Positions 46,218 through 58,029 of a stretch of 64,000 nucleotides of DNA are shown piece by piece (the stretch's first letter is position 1; each line of letters opens with the position of its first letter). The stretch is taken from assembly GCA_034359265.1 (NCBI GenBank), contig CP136896.1, forward strand, positions 22,475,501-22,539,500, written 5' to 3'. The notes below the pieces were generated by a model that searched no databases, had not been told where the DNA came from, and saw nothing but the letters and a program-made list of their open reading frames with translations. The translations under genes and the position numbers were made by a program. The stretch comes from Canna indica. Taxonomy: Eukaryota > Streptophyta > Magnoliopsida > Zingiberales > Cannaceae.

Positions 46218-46656
46218 TAGGGTTGTAGTCGAGTCGAGTCGAGCTCGACTTGGCTCCTTTAAAAATTGCTGAGCTCGAACTCGAGCCCGAGTTCGGTCGA
46301 GCTTTAATCTCCCGGCTCGAGGTCGGCTCAAGCTATACACAAGCAACTTGAACTCGGCTTGTTAGGCTCGTCTATTTTTTCTAGCTAAGTAAGCCCGTGT
46401 ATGAGCTTGATTTCGCACGACTCGGAATCAAGTTGTGTGTGGTCGAATTGTATCGAGCTCAATTGAGCTCGTGATTGAGCTCGAAATCAAGCTCACATGT
46501 AAAGTTCGATTAGGCTCGCAAGCTCATTGAGCATAGTATTGATTAGTTAGAGCTCGACTCACTCATATGTAAAGCCTGGCTTGAGCTCGATAAGATCGAG
46601 TCAAGTTCAAGTTTTCTAAATTCCTCTTGAGCTACTGGGCTCACTTTGCACCCGTG
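46218..46656. repeat. Degenerate hAT-like MITE rich in gctcga motifs
   Basis: It starts tagggttgtagtcgagtcga and ends gggctcactttgcacccgtg, an imperfect inverted pair of the TAGGGGTGcaaa...GAGC type. The interior is dense in gagctcga / tcgagctc. No target duplication survives. Confidence 0.5.
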
Positions 46657-47331
46657 TGTGGACATATCTGTGAATTTAACGCAGTGGACTCAGATACCAG
46701 TCAATGCAGATTTGGTGTGCCTTTATATATATAATTTTTTTGAAATGGTCAGATATAAACGCACAGGATGTTGACACGCGTCCATCGTGATCCTATAGAC
46801 TGATCTCAGGCGTTCGATTACCTGATGAGGGTGGTGCAGACGGTCGATGTAGACGGCTGGGCTCGCACGGTGGTACTGCGCGAGCGAGGCTGCTCGTCGC
46901 AGCAGAAGCGGACGGCGTCAGTACCACATTTCCATGGATGCCACCAGACAGAGAATAAATTACAGGAATGACACTACGGTTGGGCATAGGGTACTCGTCC
47001 AAGAGAAAGGAGGAATACATTTGAGCCAAGGAACGATGTCATTTCTGTTATTTTGAGGCCTTTTACGTGCCAATGTTTAGTAGGAGAGATCGTGTTTGGT
47101 ACCGAGGCGGATAACACGCGCGGGGAATGGTGTGTTAATAATGGCGTTGTCCTCTGTCATAGGGTATGGGATTCGAGGAAATAACAAAATTGCCCTACTC
47201 CACTTGTTGCCTCGTTGCCTTGGCGCCTTGCTGCCCATTATATATATATATATATATATATATACAAATACCCTCCTCCGTCCCTACGAAACTTCAATTA
47301 TTTCGGAGAGTAGCTTCGCGCCCGCGCAGCG
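46657..47331. other. Region upstream of the orphan ORF; (AT)n microsatellite
   Basis: No supported gene. A TA-dinucleotide run of about 27 bases lies at 47238-47264, about 70 bp before the ORF start, and could supply a TATA-like promoter. Confidence 0.4.
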
Positions 47332-48162
47332 ATGAAGGTCTCCGCCCCCAGAATCCGGAGGCGTTCTCCCTCGGACCAGGCCCTCCAAACCCCGATGCGC
47401 ACTCCATTCACCTCCGCCCTCCAAATCCCCACTTCTACTCGGAGCCATGGCTGCGGATCCTCACCGGAGCCCTTGACTCTTCCCTTCTCCGCCGATCCGG
47501 AGGAGGCCCTCCAAACCCCGATGCGCACTCCATCCACCTCCGCCCTCCAAATCCCCACTTCTACTCAGAGCCATGGCTGCGGATCCTCAATGGAGCACTT
47601 GACTCTTCCCTTTTCCGCCGATCCGGAGGAGGCCCTCCAAACCCTGATGCGCACTCCATCCACCTCCGCCCTCCAAATCCCCACTTCTACTACGAGCCAT
47701 GGCTGCGGATCCACCTCCGCTGACATAGAAACGTTCTGGGGGATACTAGAGGAGAAAGCGGCGGCGGAAGCTGACATAGAAACCTCGCCGGGGGCAAAAA
47801 TCACCGTCTATGATGAACTGGAGGTGAAGTCTCTGATCTCGGTGCCTATAACTGAGAAGCTCGTGGAACCGGAGATTGCGGTTCGCCTAAGACAGGCTCT
47901 GCTCGAGGTGAGGAGTTCGGAGAAGGTGGAACCGGAATTGAAGGAGCTTCTGGATACCCTGGTTGAGGTGGCGGTAGGAGATGTGGGAGCGGACCGGTGT
48001 GATGATTATTCACATTTGATCTTCTTAGCCAAGGCCAGGATCTGGATGGTTTGTTTCCTGATTCTGATGTTGGTCGTGATGAATCTCATGTTGATTTCAA
48101 GTGTGTTCGACGGCGACGGAGGAGAGGATTACTCTAGCCACGCCCTGCTGCATCCTACTTGA
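47332..48162 (+). CDS. Orphan ORF, 276 aa, with 42-residue repeats and a C-terminal membrane segment
   Basis: I do not recognise this protein. It starts MKVSAPRIRRRSPSDQ and then has nearly three 42-residue repeats (each like ALQTPMRTPSTSALQIPTST then SHGCGSS...LTLPFSADPEE) encoded by 126-bp DNA repeats. A non-repetitive acidic part (from about residue 130) contains ILEEKAAAEADIE and LVEPEIAVRLRQALLEVRS. Near the end is one strongly hydrophobic stretch (MVCFLILMLVVMNLMLISSV), then an acidic tail. Because the repeat is a multiple of three and lacks stops, other frames are also open over it, including a 185-codon frame starting at 47166. The frame reported is the one that stays open through the unique part. 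It could be a lineage-specific gene or a chance ORF. Confidence 0.4.
   Translation: MKVSAPRIRRRSPSDQALQTPMRTPFTSALQIPTSTRSHGCGSSPEPLTLPFSADPEEALQTPMRTPSTSALQIPTSTQSHGCGSSMEHLTLPFSADPEEALQTLMRTPSTSALQIPTSTTSHGCGSTSADIETFWGILEEKAAAEADIETSPGAKITVYDELEVKSLISVPITEKLVEPEIAVRLRQALLEVRSSEKVEPELKELLDTLVEVAVGDVGADRCDDYSHLIFLAKARIWMVCFLILMLVVMNLMLISSVFDGDGGEDYSSHALLHPT
47381..47712. repeat. 126-bp tandem repeat inside the orphan ORF
   Basis: ccctccaaac recurs at 47381, 47507 and 47633, an exact 126-bp period. The units differ by a few substitutions, and the third ends near ggctgcggatcc (47712). Confidence 0.92.
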
Positions 48163-48396
48163 AGTGATGAGGTAACGGCAGGCCGATTTCAGTTTTGTTC
48201 AATCCTCTTTTGCTATTTCCCGTTTCTCTAGCACGAGCACATGTCATCGATTGAAGTCTCAAGCTAATATTGTTGATCTCATATTAAAATTATGTAATTT
48301 AATATTTTCCTACAATTTTGGATTAATTGAATATAGTCATGTAGTAAGCACCTTCTTACTCCTATCTGATCAACATGTATATAATTGATGCCCATG

Positions 48397-48705
48397 CACT
48401 ACAAGAAAATAGTCTTTCACCGACAAATAATTATCAAATATTATCAACAAAATTACCAACAAATATATCATTTATCGGTATTATCAACAAAATTGCCAAC
48501 TTATTTGTTGGTAATTATCAATAAATATATTTTTTATCTGTTGGTAATATCAACAAACAATTGTAATATACGATGGTAATATTTAGCATAGTATCATCAA
48601 CTGATTTTATCAATAAAAATCAATTGGTATTAGTATTATTAATGGATTCTTGATCATACCAATGAATTTTTGACTATTATCGATAATAACCTATTTTTTT
48701 AAGTG
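48397..48705. mobile_element. CACTA-type MITE, second copy
   Basis: A 309-bp element with termini CACTACAAGAAAATAG and the complement of acctatttttttaagtg. It is flanked by the exact 3-bp duplication ATG (48394-48396 and 48706-48708). The interior has ttggtaat / attatcaac repeats similar to the copy at 15607 but more diverged. Confidence 0.88.
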
Positions 48706-48708
48706 ATG

Positions 48709-49070
48709 GTTGCTTGCTATTGTAATTTTTCTATGGAAAGGAACAAAGATATCCAACTTATAGGTCTATCTTTTGACCACATATACGTGTGTTAATTTCC
48801 GTAGTTTTATGTTGTGATGTCCCGCTACTTCACCAGTTATAATTTGTAAGTTCATTTTCTACAGATATGCAAGCTTAAAATGGACTGTGCCAGCTACCAA
48901 ATTGGAAATTTAAGAATCTAGTGTTCGATGATATCCTTTTGACCACATATATCTGTCTTGGAGGCTATCCTTTTGATTGTAATTAGTGAATGAACGACTC
49001 CTATGAATTGCAAACTTGGAGACAATGAGACATTGCTAGGCCTATAGCATATTTCTCATATAGCACCATC

Positions 49071-49103
<33 letters not shown>

Positions 49104-49804
49104 TTTCATATGATAATGAACTAATGGTATGTTTGTTTGAATAGAATATGATAATAAATGAGAGATAATTGGATATGAATTTTTTAAATTCGTACATCGA
49201 ATATAATATCAATTATATATATATATTTTTTAATTTATGCATTAAACAAATAATAGATATTAATTCATGTTCTATCCTATTCTTTATCTTATGAAACAAA
49301 TATGCCCTAATAAATTATCAGACTTGCATCTGATACAAGATCTCCTTTTTTTTCATTTAAATTAAATCTATTTATATGTAGTCTTAAGTTATATATATAT
49401 ATATATATTGTATATTATATATAAACCATACATTTTTATTTTATATTATGTTAATCTTATGAATACTCTAAAAATGTAATAGAAAATAATTAATCAAATA
49501 ATGTGCAGTTGCACGCAGTGATAATAGACTTGAAAATGACATTGGAGGAATCCAAATCAGAGATGGAAGAAAGCCATAAAGGGTTCGTTCGTTTTTCAAA
49601 CTGTTTAGTACATAACAAGATTAGTCGGTACAGTATAAGATTGTATAGGACATTATAAGAAATAATTTTATGTTCGTTTCGCACGGTACTGACATCAATT
49701 TTAGTACTATCTTGTGTTTGTTTCGTATTATCACAACACATGATAAGATAATTTGATAAAAATATCTTTTGCATTATTTCTTGTTCATTCCATATAAGAT
49801 AAGA

Positions 49805-49835
<31 letters not shown>

Positions 49836-52240
49836 AATCCAATTAACATGTTCTATTATAATTATATCACAAGTAGATTAATTAACTAATATGTTGTGAC
49901 ATGAAGGTTTTGGTATCATCGACGACGTGGCAACATCATCTCACATACTAAGTATACCTACTAATATAGTGAGTATACATGATTACATAGTAAGTATACA
50001 TAATCATAGTGTTTTATTTAACTAAAAAATAATTTTGATCCAAATATACGCTCTTTTAATATATATATATATACTATCAAAATATACTATCTTTAAGTTC
50101 AAATATACTCTCTTTTAATCTAAATATTCTCTCTAAACACATATATAACTATTTATACAAAAATATACCCTTTTTAAGTTCAAATATATTATCTTTTAAT
50201 CTAAATATTTTCTCTAAACATATATACATTATTTCTACAAAAATATACTCTAGTCCAAATATACTTTATATATATATATTATTTCTATCAAATATATTTT
50301 CTTTAAGTCTAAATATATTTTCTTTTGATCCAAATATATTCTATTTAAATATATAAATATATTATTTTTCTATCTAAATATACGATCAAATATATTCTAT
50401 TTAAATATATAAATATATCATTTTTCTATCTAAATATACGTTCTTTTGATTCAAATATATTCTCTTTAAGTATATAAATATATTTATTTTTTATCAAAAT
50501 ATTTTTTTTTAATCCAAATATACTCTCTTTAAATGTAAATATATTCATTTTGAAAAAATCGGACATTCTTAAATTTTTTATACATATATTAAAAATACAT
50601 ATGAAAAATACTATTGTTATCATTTTCAACATTGTACCAAAATAACAAGTTCTTGTTACTCCAAATTGGAGTAACAAAAAAATGAGCATGGTGTACTGCA
50701 CCGAGATATTACTCTTGTCATGTCCATGATATATTTTCGCAAACGAACACGGGACAACGGGTGTTGTCCAGTGTTGTACCTTAAAATTATGCGAAATAAA
50801 CGGATCCAAAGTTTCGACGGGACAGGTTTTATAATTTCCAACTAATTATAACCTTCAGAAATAGGAACACAAAAGTTGCTACTTATAGACACATGCTTTA
50901 CCCTTACCTGGGTGTGATAGTCCTCTAATTCTTCGTAATTAAGAATTGCATAATTTGAGGATAGACAGACAAGGGAATAATATTATTATTAGAAGAAGCT
51001 TCTGTATCCAAATTAACTAATCCGTTACATTTTACTGGGGCTGCAATTAAACTAGCAGATTTTAGAGTTTACCTTAATTAAAAAAAAATAGTTTTTCCAG
51101 TGTTTATCTTTATTTTATATATGGGCTATAATCGCAGACCGAAAGTCTGCATAATTAACTAACATTTCTTAGTCTGATGTTCTTCTCCATAGGCGGCTTA
51201 ATTGTGCTTGACAATGAACTCTTTTCTCATATGTACTACATATACCTAACATATTCCATATAAATGTGAAATTTATCGAATATATTCAAGTTGATTTAAA
51301 CTTAGCCTAATTAATTTAAATTATTTAAATATTCGTCACATTTATTTATGGAAAGTAAATTTATAGGTTGGACGAGCTGAGTGTCCACACAAGTAGAACT
51401 TGACCTCGGAGGAAATGATTCAAACTTGAGTTGAGCTCAATTTGAGTTTTACTTGCTTCAGCTCAATAAAATTTCATGCGCCAATCTTGAGTAATAATAA
51501 TGCCCGTCCAGTAAAATACCTTTTAAACTAGATTCATTGGCCGGATAATTAAAAAAATAGTATTAATATGGGTTTAGTTAAGTTGGCCTTCGTTATAGAT
51601 TAACCTTTTCTCTTTTTAATATATGAATTCAACTCTTTACATTAAGAATTTTGTTACAATGACTTCTGCAAAATTGGTTCATAGAGTCAAATGGGACAAA
51701 CAAAATTACGATGCCAATTTGATCGTTTAAGTTGTATTGCTCGGAGTTTGCAAGATATTTCACATTTGAACATTATTTCGATTTAATTTGTATCTAGTTA
51801 ATTTAATCACTTAATAATCACGTGCAAGTGCGATTAGATTTTACAAAAACTTGATCCAACCCATGTTTTCTAAAGTAGAAAAATATAAATTCAAAATTAT
51901 ACAACCCCCTTATTTTTCATAATTGAGAGAACCATGATGCTTTGAACTTCATTTGTAGAATATTGATAGCTCTGAGACAATCTGAAAAAAATCTTAATTT
52001 GTTTTATATTTAACAATTTTGTCTTCATTAAACTCAGCCAAATTTAAAGTTGATATAAAAATAATAAATTTGAAGGATAACATCAAATAACACAAATATA
52101 AAGTAATTTATACTAATTAAATTGGAATAAGTGTAGATAGCTAAATTAAAAATAAGATATTTTTCTTAAAAAGTAAAAAAATAATATTTCAAAAATACAA
52201 AGATAATATAAAAAATAATTTTTTACATTAGAACATATTT
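48709..52240. other. Long AT-rich region without genes
   Basis: No supported gene. It contains (ATT)n runs near 49074-49103 and 49807-49833, TA-rich runs, and a repetitive block at 50030-50560. ORFs here are low-complexity. Confidence 0.55.
50030..50560. repeat. AT-rich short tandem repeat array
   Basis: Irregular, roughly 30-40 bp units of the form (t)caaatatactctctttaa(g/a)t recur at least a dozen times, with TA-rich spacers. No coding capacity. Confidence 0.7.
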
Positions 52241-54484
52241 TGTTACGTCCTTCCTAGGGTCTTCTTTAGGAAGCAGACATCGCCCAAGAGGACAACGTAA
52301 CCATGAATTAGGATATCATAATAGGACCAAAAGCAACCTATAATCTTATAAACAAAATGCAGCGAAAATTTAAAATACAAAATGAAGAACAACTACATCT
52401 GACACACTCCAAATGAAAGGTAGATAACAACAAAATAATTTTTCTGAATAAATATAAACTCCAAAGAAATGGATACCAAAGCTCAAATGTGAGACCGGTA
52501 CCAGAGCACTCTACTAACTCTAACTCTAGAATAGCTAACTTTGTGCGTGTCAGCGAAAGGTTAAATCAAGAGAAAAGTCAGCGAAAGACTGAGTATGATT
52601 CAACATCAATATGACAAGCACCAAGGTAGTAACTCAAAATGTCATGAACTCTAATATATGCAAGTATAACTCTAAAATTAACTCTATTGGCTCTACATGT
52701 ATCAATGCCACATGTATGCATTATATCAGTGAATCAAGAGCGGTATGGACAAGAGCTACATGGTTTTCCCTCTGCACTCTTGCACCTAAGAGTGATTCTC
52801 CCCGTCTGTTTGTATAGGGAGAACGACAATCCAAGGATAGCCCCCGCGGGTACTGCGCAATACCCCCACGCCACAGCGCATCTACTAAATATCGGTATTT
52901 CTTGGTCGTAGACTCTCTTAGGTCCATTTGGTCGTAAAAGTGCCCCCGCCTGAAGCACGAGGCTAATGGGCCGCAAATAGATCATCATAATGATTAGAGC
53001 ACTAATGAATATAACATGTCAACGTAAAGAGCACTACTATAACACTTGTACCTAATGCATAAGGTAAATAACACATATGATAATAATCCTATGAATATAC
53101 TTCTAGCACATGGTATGTCCATCAATATAATAAAACCAATGTTATCATAGCTAAATCATTTAGATGAGCACTACATGTCATTGTTCCAATAATTATGCAA
53201 CGAATTTCAAAGCATAATACTGAATCAAGCATCAATAAATAATAGTACAATAAGGAAAATATCACATAATATAGGGTTCATAGGAGTCTAGGAGAGGATC
53301 TAATGTCTAATAACACTTCTTTAGCTCTAATATTAAAGGTTAAATCATAAACATACTTAGTACGAAAATCGAAGCACTAAAACCCCAAACTGTTCGAACG
53401 GTACAGATCTCACTTGGAAAATTTTGACTTCACCAATAAATTCAAAACATCGATTACATGTAGATTCATATATAATATGTCAAAATCTAACTTAGGGAAG
53501 CCCCTGAAATTAATTTCCGAAAAACCTCTTTAATTTCCTCTAAATCATTTATATATAAACACTATAAAATTGCTATATTCCAATATATCACCGTTATAAT
53601 CTATTATATCATTGTTACGATCATACACCACTGTTATAATCATATACCACTATTACACTTAATAAATCACTATTATAATCCAAAAGTACGTAGGGGAAAA
53701 GTTAGTGTTTCCCTCTTCCTCGTGTTTGATCCAGCGGCGGTGAAAGCCGCCGCCCTCTCCCGTCCCCTCAGGCGGCGATCGTCGCCCAAAGGGTAGGCGG
53801 CCAGCACCGACCCGCCCCAGGCGGTGCTGTGTCGCCTCAAGGCCTGGCTGCAGTCGCTCCTCTCCGATGGGGCTGTTGTAGCCCCGATCGGGGCGTCGTC
53901 CGCCTCAACAGGGCGGACGTCGGCCCGACTTGGCGCTACCCGCCTCAAGGGGGCGGACGCCGAATCGGGTATGGCGCCGCCCACCTCAAAGGGGTGGACC
54001 CCCGACCCTCAACAAGGCCGGCTGCCCGATTTCCCTACCCCGATCCGGGGTGTTCCGGAATCGAGGGTACCTTGCCGGCTTAAAACACTCCGTTGGCCAC
54101 AATTTTCCAAAAATAGGTAGGTTCGTCGGAAAAACGTAAATCACCAAAAAATATTACTGAAAATAGCAAAATCTGAAACAAAAATTATTGAACACTAAAA
54201 TCCTCTAAATCATCCTATTTACCCTACAATAAGGACCAACAAGAAGGAAATAAATCCTACATTGAAACACAACTCCCCCGAACTCCGCACACTCTGCCTC
54301 CGCTCGCTCCACCTCCGATCGTCAAGCGCCGCTTTGATATGAAAACACTGTTTCCAAAGACGTCCAACCTAGGGTTGAACGGAGAGGTACTATTTATAAC
54401 GAGCGAGTCACGATAATTTTACAATAAAGCCCCTCAACACTTCAAAATCCAAAATAACCCCAATATATATATGCGGACATAACA
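52241..54484 (-). repeat. 3' LTR of the minus-strand element
   Basis: 2244 bp. On the minus strand it starts TGTTATGTCCGC and ends GGACGTAACA, with ttataaatag as a TATA box near 54391-54400. Its last about 310 bp match 54924-55236. The GC-rich part (53680-54080) gives spurious overlapping ORFs. Confidence 0.82.
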
Positions 54485-54486
54485 TT

Positions 54487-54496
54487 CTCTCCTCCT
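54487..54496 (-). other. Polypurine tract, minus-strand element
   Basis: On the minus strand, aggaggagag just before the 3' LTR. Confidence 0.7.
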
Positions 54497-54907
54497 AAAA
54501 AGAATTTGGTCCCCAAATTCATGCGCCAATGGTCTTGAAAGGCTAGGGATAACTTGTGTCCTCCTCATGCTGCCATTTGGCCTTGTGATCTCGGACTACT
54601 GATCCTGAAGCATCCTGAGCATGCCCCCTCCATTGGCACTAAGTCGCGGGCTAGATCGAGTGCGGCCCGTCGACCTAGCTCGACCAACTCCACGGCTCAC
54701 TGAACCGAAACTAGCGGTAAACTCCATAGCTCTTTAAGGGAATAAAAGGAAGATAAACACTTAACACAAGACAACGACAATATAATATAAATAAAACACA
54801 TTATAATACTAATAGCTCTTAATTAAAGATTTATTTAACACTTAATAATTATTAACCATACTAGTCCATAACACGTCCTAGTCCCTATTAACTTAAAAGG
54901 ATCATAT

Positions 54908-54919
54908 GCTCTGATACCA
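54908..54919 (-). other. Primer binding site (initiator tRNA-Met), minus-strand element
   Basis: gctctgatacca on the plus strand is the complement of TGGTATCAGAGC. It lies four bases from the 5' LTR end at 54924. Confidence 0.88.
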
Positions 54920-55236
54920 AATTTGTTACGCCCCTCCTAGGGTCTCCTTCAGGAAGCATATACCGCCAAAGAGGATAACGTAACCATGGATTAGGATGAC
55001 ATAATTGGATCAAAAGCAACCCATAATCTTATGAACAAAATGCAGCGGAAATTTAAAGTTCAAAATGAAGAACAACTACATCTGACACACACTAAATGAA
55101 AGGTAAATATCAACAAGAGAATTCTTCTGAATAAAAACAAACTCCAAAGAAATGGATACCAAGGCTCAAATGTGAGACCGGTACCAGAGCACTCTGCTAA
55201 CTCTAACTCTAAAATAGCTAACTCCGTGCATGTCAC

Positions 55237-55611
55237 ACCTGTAGATCTGAGGCAAAAATAAGAGCCCTTGAAGACTTGGGCTTGTCCCTTACTATGACAA
55301 GAACTCGATTTTCACTGGTATGGCTCGTCGGCCTCAACTCCGCTACTTCTGACCTCAGAGCCCTTGAAGACTTGGGCTCCTACGCCCTCAACGATCCAAA
55401 AGCGCGCTCCTCGCGAGCTTGATTCTCACTGAGTCTGGTCCTCGGGCTCGATGCTACAACTATCGGCCTCAGCGCCCTGCTCCCAAGATTCAAACATCTT
55501 TGAAAGGAACTCACAACTATCGAATAGATAACCATAGCCTTAAACTTTGTTTTTTGGTATAGACATGCAAACAAGCTTTGAACAGATTCCACGAGCGATA
55601 ACATCACCTGT
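55237..55611. other. Unassigned repeat-like sequence
   Basis: No gene. The phrase agagcccttgaagacttggg occurs twice (about 55260 and 55358), so there is a local duplication. This is probably part of another retroelement. Confidence 0.4.
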
Positions 55612-56878
55612 CGTGTTGGCCGAAAGATAGCCAGTCAGACTCAACAAACACAGAAAGAATGACAGCGGAAAGATATCTTTTTTATTTATAAAGCCCAACA
55701 AAGGGAATATTTACATTTACAAACCCACAAAGAGAGATTTACAAGCGGAAAAACATTCCGACAAAGAACCATCGTCAAGGCAGAGACCCAACGATGAGCC
55801 AAGTTATATAAACAAAAATTTCCGACCGACATATCTACTACCATGATTTACTACAAAATGCCACATACAGATATGCTAACAGAACCTCTCGCAGACCGCA
55901 GGAGGATGGTGGAGGGAGAGAGAGCCGACAACAAGGCTGGAGAAGGAGGTCCGACAGGCGAGCAGACACGGAACTGCGGACGAGGGTCCGGCCAGTCATG
56001 AAGGCTATCCGCAAATCTGCACATCGCGTCCCTCAAGCACATGATGAAGGAAGCACCCTCGGTGTATGTCCGACGGTACAAACTCATGGATGGCCTATTG
56101 CCTCCTACTCTACCCTCAAGACCAGCAGTGTGAACCCACGACAAACCATGATCCACTCACAAACTCCTGGAGGAACAATAATTTTCGACACTTCCCATTC
56201 CATGGCAACTAATGCATGCAAAACACAAGATGCAATGGGTTATTTATAGATCCGAAGTAGGAACCATCGCCCTAACGGACGGCACCACTTTCCCAATAAT
56301 GGAGTCACACCCATCAACCTACAATTGGCACTTAATGGCTCGAAAACCACTGCCCGAATCTTTATCTATAATTACTTTCCTGTCAATAATATTGACCATA
56401 CAAGTGGCAGGCACACGGAAAGATGTTTTCCCCTTCCATGCAATCATCATATTCACTCAAGATAACGAAGAGTCACATGGCAATGGTCCCATCTCTCGCC
56501 AATGGTCTCGTGACCAACATGCGATAAAAATATAGCTAACGTCTCTCTATCAGACCGAGGTCAGAAGCCAGCACTACTTAGAGCTTGGCACAAAGTCCTT
56601 CAGACTCCGACCAAGCTCGGGTGTGGACTGGATTAGTACTTTTGGGTCCGGTCGGGTTAGGTCCAGAAACACACACACACTCGTGAATCAGACTCAAGTC
56701 AAGCTAGACGACTAAGCCCGAGGGCTCCACCCGGTCATACAAGGACATTCGTGTCCTCATTAATTACGAGGGATTCGTCATTACGAACCCGACATCTCAG
56801 GGATCACCCTCGACCCATTTCGAGCAACATCCCTACGAGATTACTGAGCGACATCAACGCCAATCACCCATCATCCTG

Positions 56879-56921
<43 letters not shown>

Positions 56922-57085
56922 GACACGACACGCCTCAGGTATGGGAGATTCCAATTTCTATTACCTCTACCTCGAACATATTCCAACTAGAGCGTCAGAG
57001 TGTCTTTTGTAGGTCCCCCCTCCTCGTTGGAGTTGCACTTGAATAGGAGACACATCAGACCGGACTTCATCGCTCCGACTTCAGG
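55612..57085. repeat. Interspersed repeat copy A, about 1.5 kb, LTR-like
   Basis: It shares collinear blocks with 58030-59515 and 59593-61140: ttatttataaagccc, tttacatttacaaac, gaggctcca/gggctccacccgg, gtcctcattaattacgagg, cgacccattt and a ...ccgacttca end. Three separate copies at this size suggest an LTR or other dispersed element. The family is not identified. Confidence 0.7.
56881..56918. repeat. (AT)n microsatellite
   Basis: About 19 uninterrupted AT units inside repeat copy A. Confidence 0.95.
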
Positions 57086-57985
57086 CGAAAATAGATACCC
57101 ATACTCATTTTAATTCCCCACGGGTATTAGAAATGGGTAACCGTCACGGGGGGACGAATCCTCGCGGATATTTGCAGGTAGGGGTGAGCTCGGGCCGGGA
57201 CGGATCGAGATTTGGTATGTCCCGGTCCCATCCCGATTTTGAGTCGGGACGCAAATATGCGTCCCGGTCCCGAATATGAAGCATCCCGATTTTGTCCCGC
57301 CCTGAAAAATTCGGGACGGGATCGGGACGTCCCGAATTTATTAATATTAATTTTTTATAAAAGAAAAACAATATCTCTATTAAAATAATATAATATTTTT
57401 TTCTAAAAAATAATATTATATATTTAATATTACTTATATTATAAACCGGGTCGGGACGGAATAATTTCGGTTTTTTTTGTATCGTCCCAGTCCAGTCCCA
57501 ATTTTTAATCGGGACAAACATATTTGTCCTAGTCCCGTCCTGATTTTGAACTGGGACAGGATTTGTCCTGACTTTTCGGGTCGGGCCGGACCGGGACGGC
57601 CGGGATGTCCCGACCCGTGCTCACCCCTATTTGCAGGTATCCATGATACTTTGAAAATCATAAATTACAATATTTTATTATTATTCAAACTTACAACAAT
57701 TAATGAAATAAATATCATCAACAACATAAGTTCTAAGAAAAAAAATAGATTTATGATTTTTTAATTTATGTATATAAGGGTAGTTATGTAATTATACTTA
57801 TATTCACGGGTAGCGAGTACCCGCAGATACGAGCACTATAATATTCTTACCCGCCCCATATAATAAATGAGTAAAAAAATTTACCTACGACATCCCCGTG
57901 GATAGAACATTAGCCCCAATACCCATCATAAAACAGACAAATATCTACTGGTACCCGCTTAAATGTGTATTATTGCCATCCCTAG
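57086..57985. repeat. Degenerate MITE-like host of the nested hAT element
   Basis: The sequence on both sides of 57179-57629 has cacgggta, gggtaccc-like and tacccgc motifs and ends tattattgccatcccta, a pattern seen in hAT-like elements. No clear left terminus or target duplication was found. Confidence 0.4.
57179..57629. mobile_element. hAT-type MITE
   Basis: A 451-bp element with near-perfect inverted ends, TAGGGGTGAGCTCGGGCCGGG against TAGGGGTGAGCACGGGTCGGG. It is flanked by the exact 8-bp duplication TTTGCAGG (57171-57178 and 57630-57637). The interior repeats tcgggacggg / gtcccgattttg. Confidence 0.94.
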
Positions 57986-58029
57986 TAGGAATGGGCAATC
58001 GACTACAGTCGACATGCACAACGTCGACA

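Larger units (their letters stand above)
52241..55236 (-). mobile_element. Minus-strand Gypsy-like element with collapsed interior
   Basis: Read on the minus strand: a 5' LTR piece (55236-54924), a perfect tRNA-Met primer site (54919-54908), only about 440 bp of interior, a purine tract (54496-54487) and a full 3' LTR (54484-52241). The short interior on the minus strand still shows a pol-end-like RDHKAKWQHEED stretch. The 5' LTR is cut off near 55236, where other repeat sequence begins. Confidence 0.82.

Noticed and set aside
47166..47723. A 185-codon frame and long minus-strand frames over the 126-bp repeats
   Set aside because: They exist because the repeat length is a multiple of three. 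They do not continue into unique sequence.
50030..50560. A CRISPR-like array of short repeats
   Set aside because: This is a eukaryotic genome. The units are irregular, AT-only and lack unique spacers of constant length.
53673..54139. Several overlapping ORFs in the minus-strand element's LTR
   Set aside because: GC-rich LTR sequence, open in several frames with no recognisable motif.
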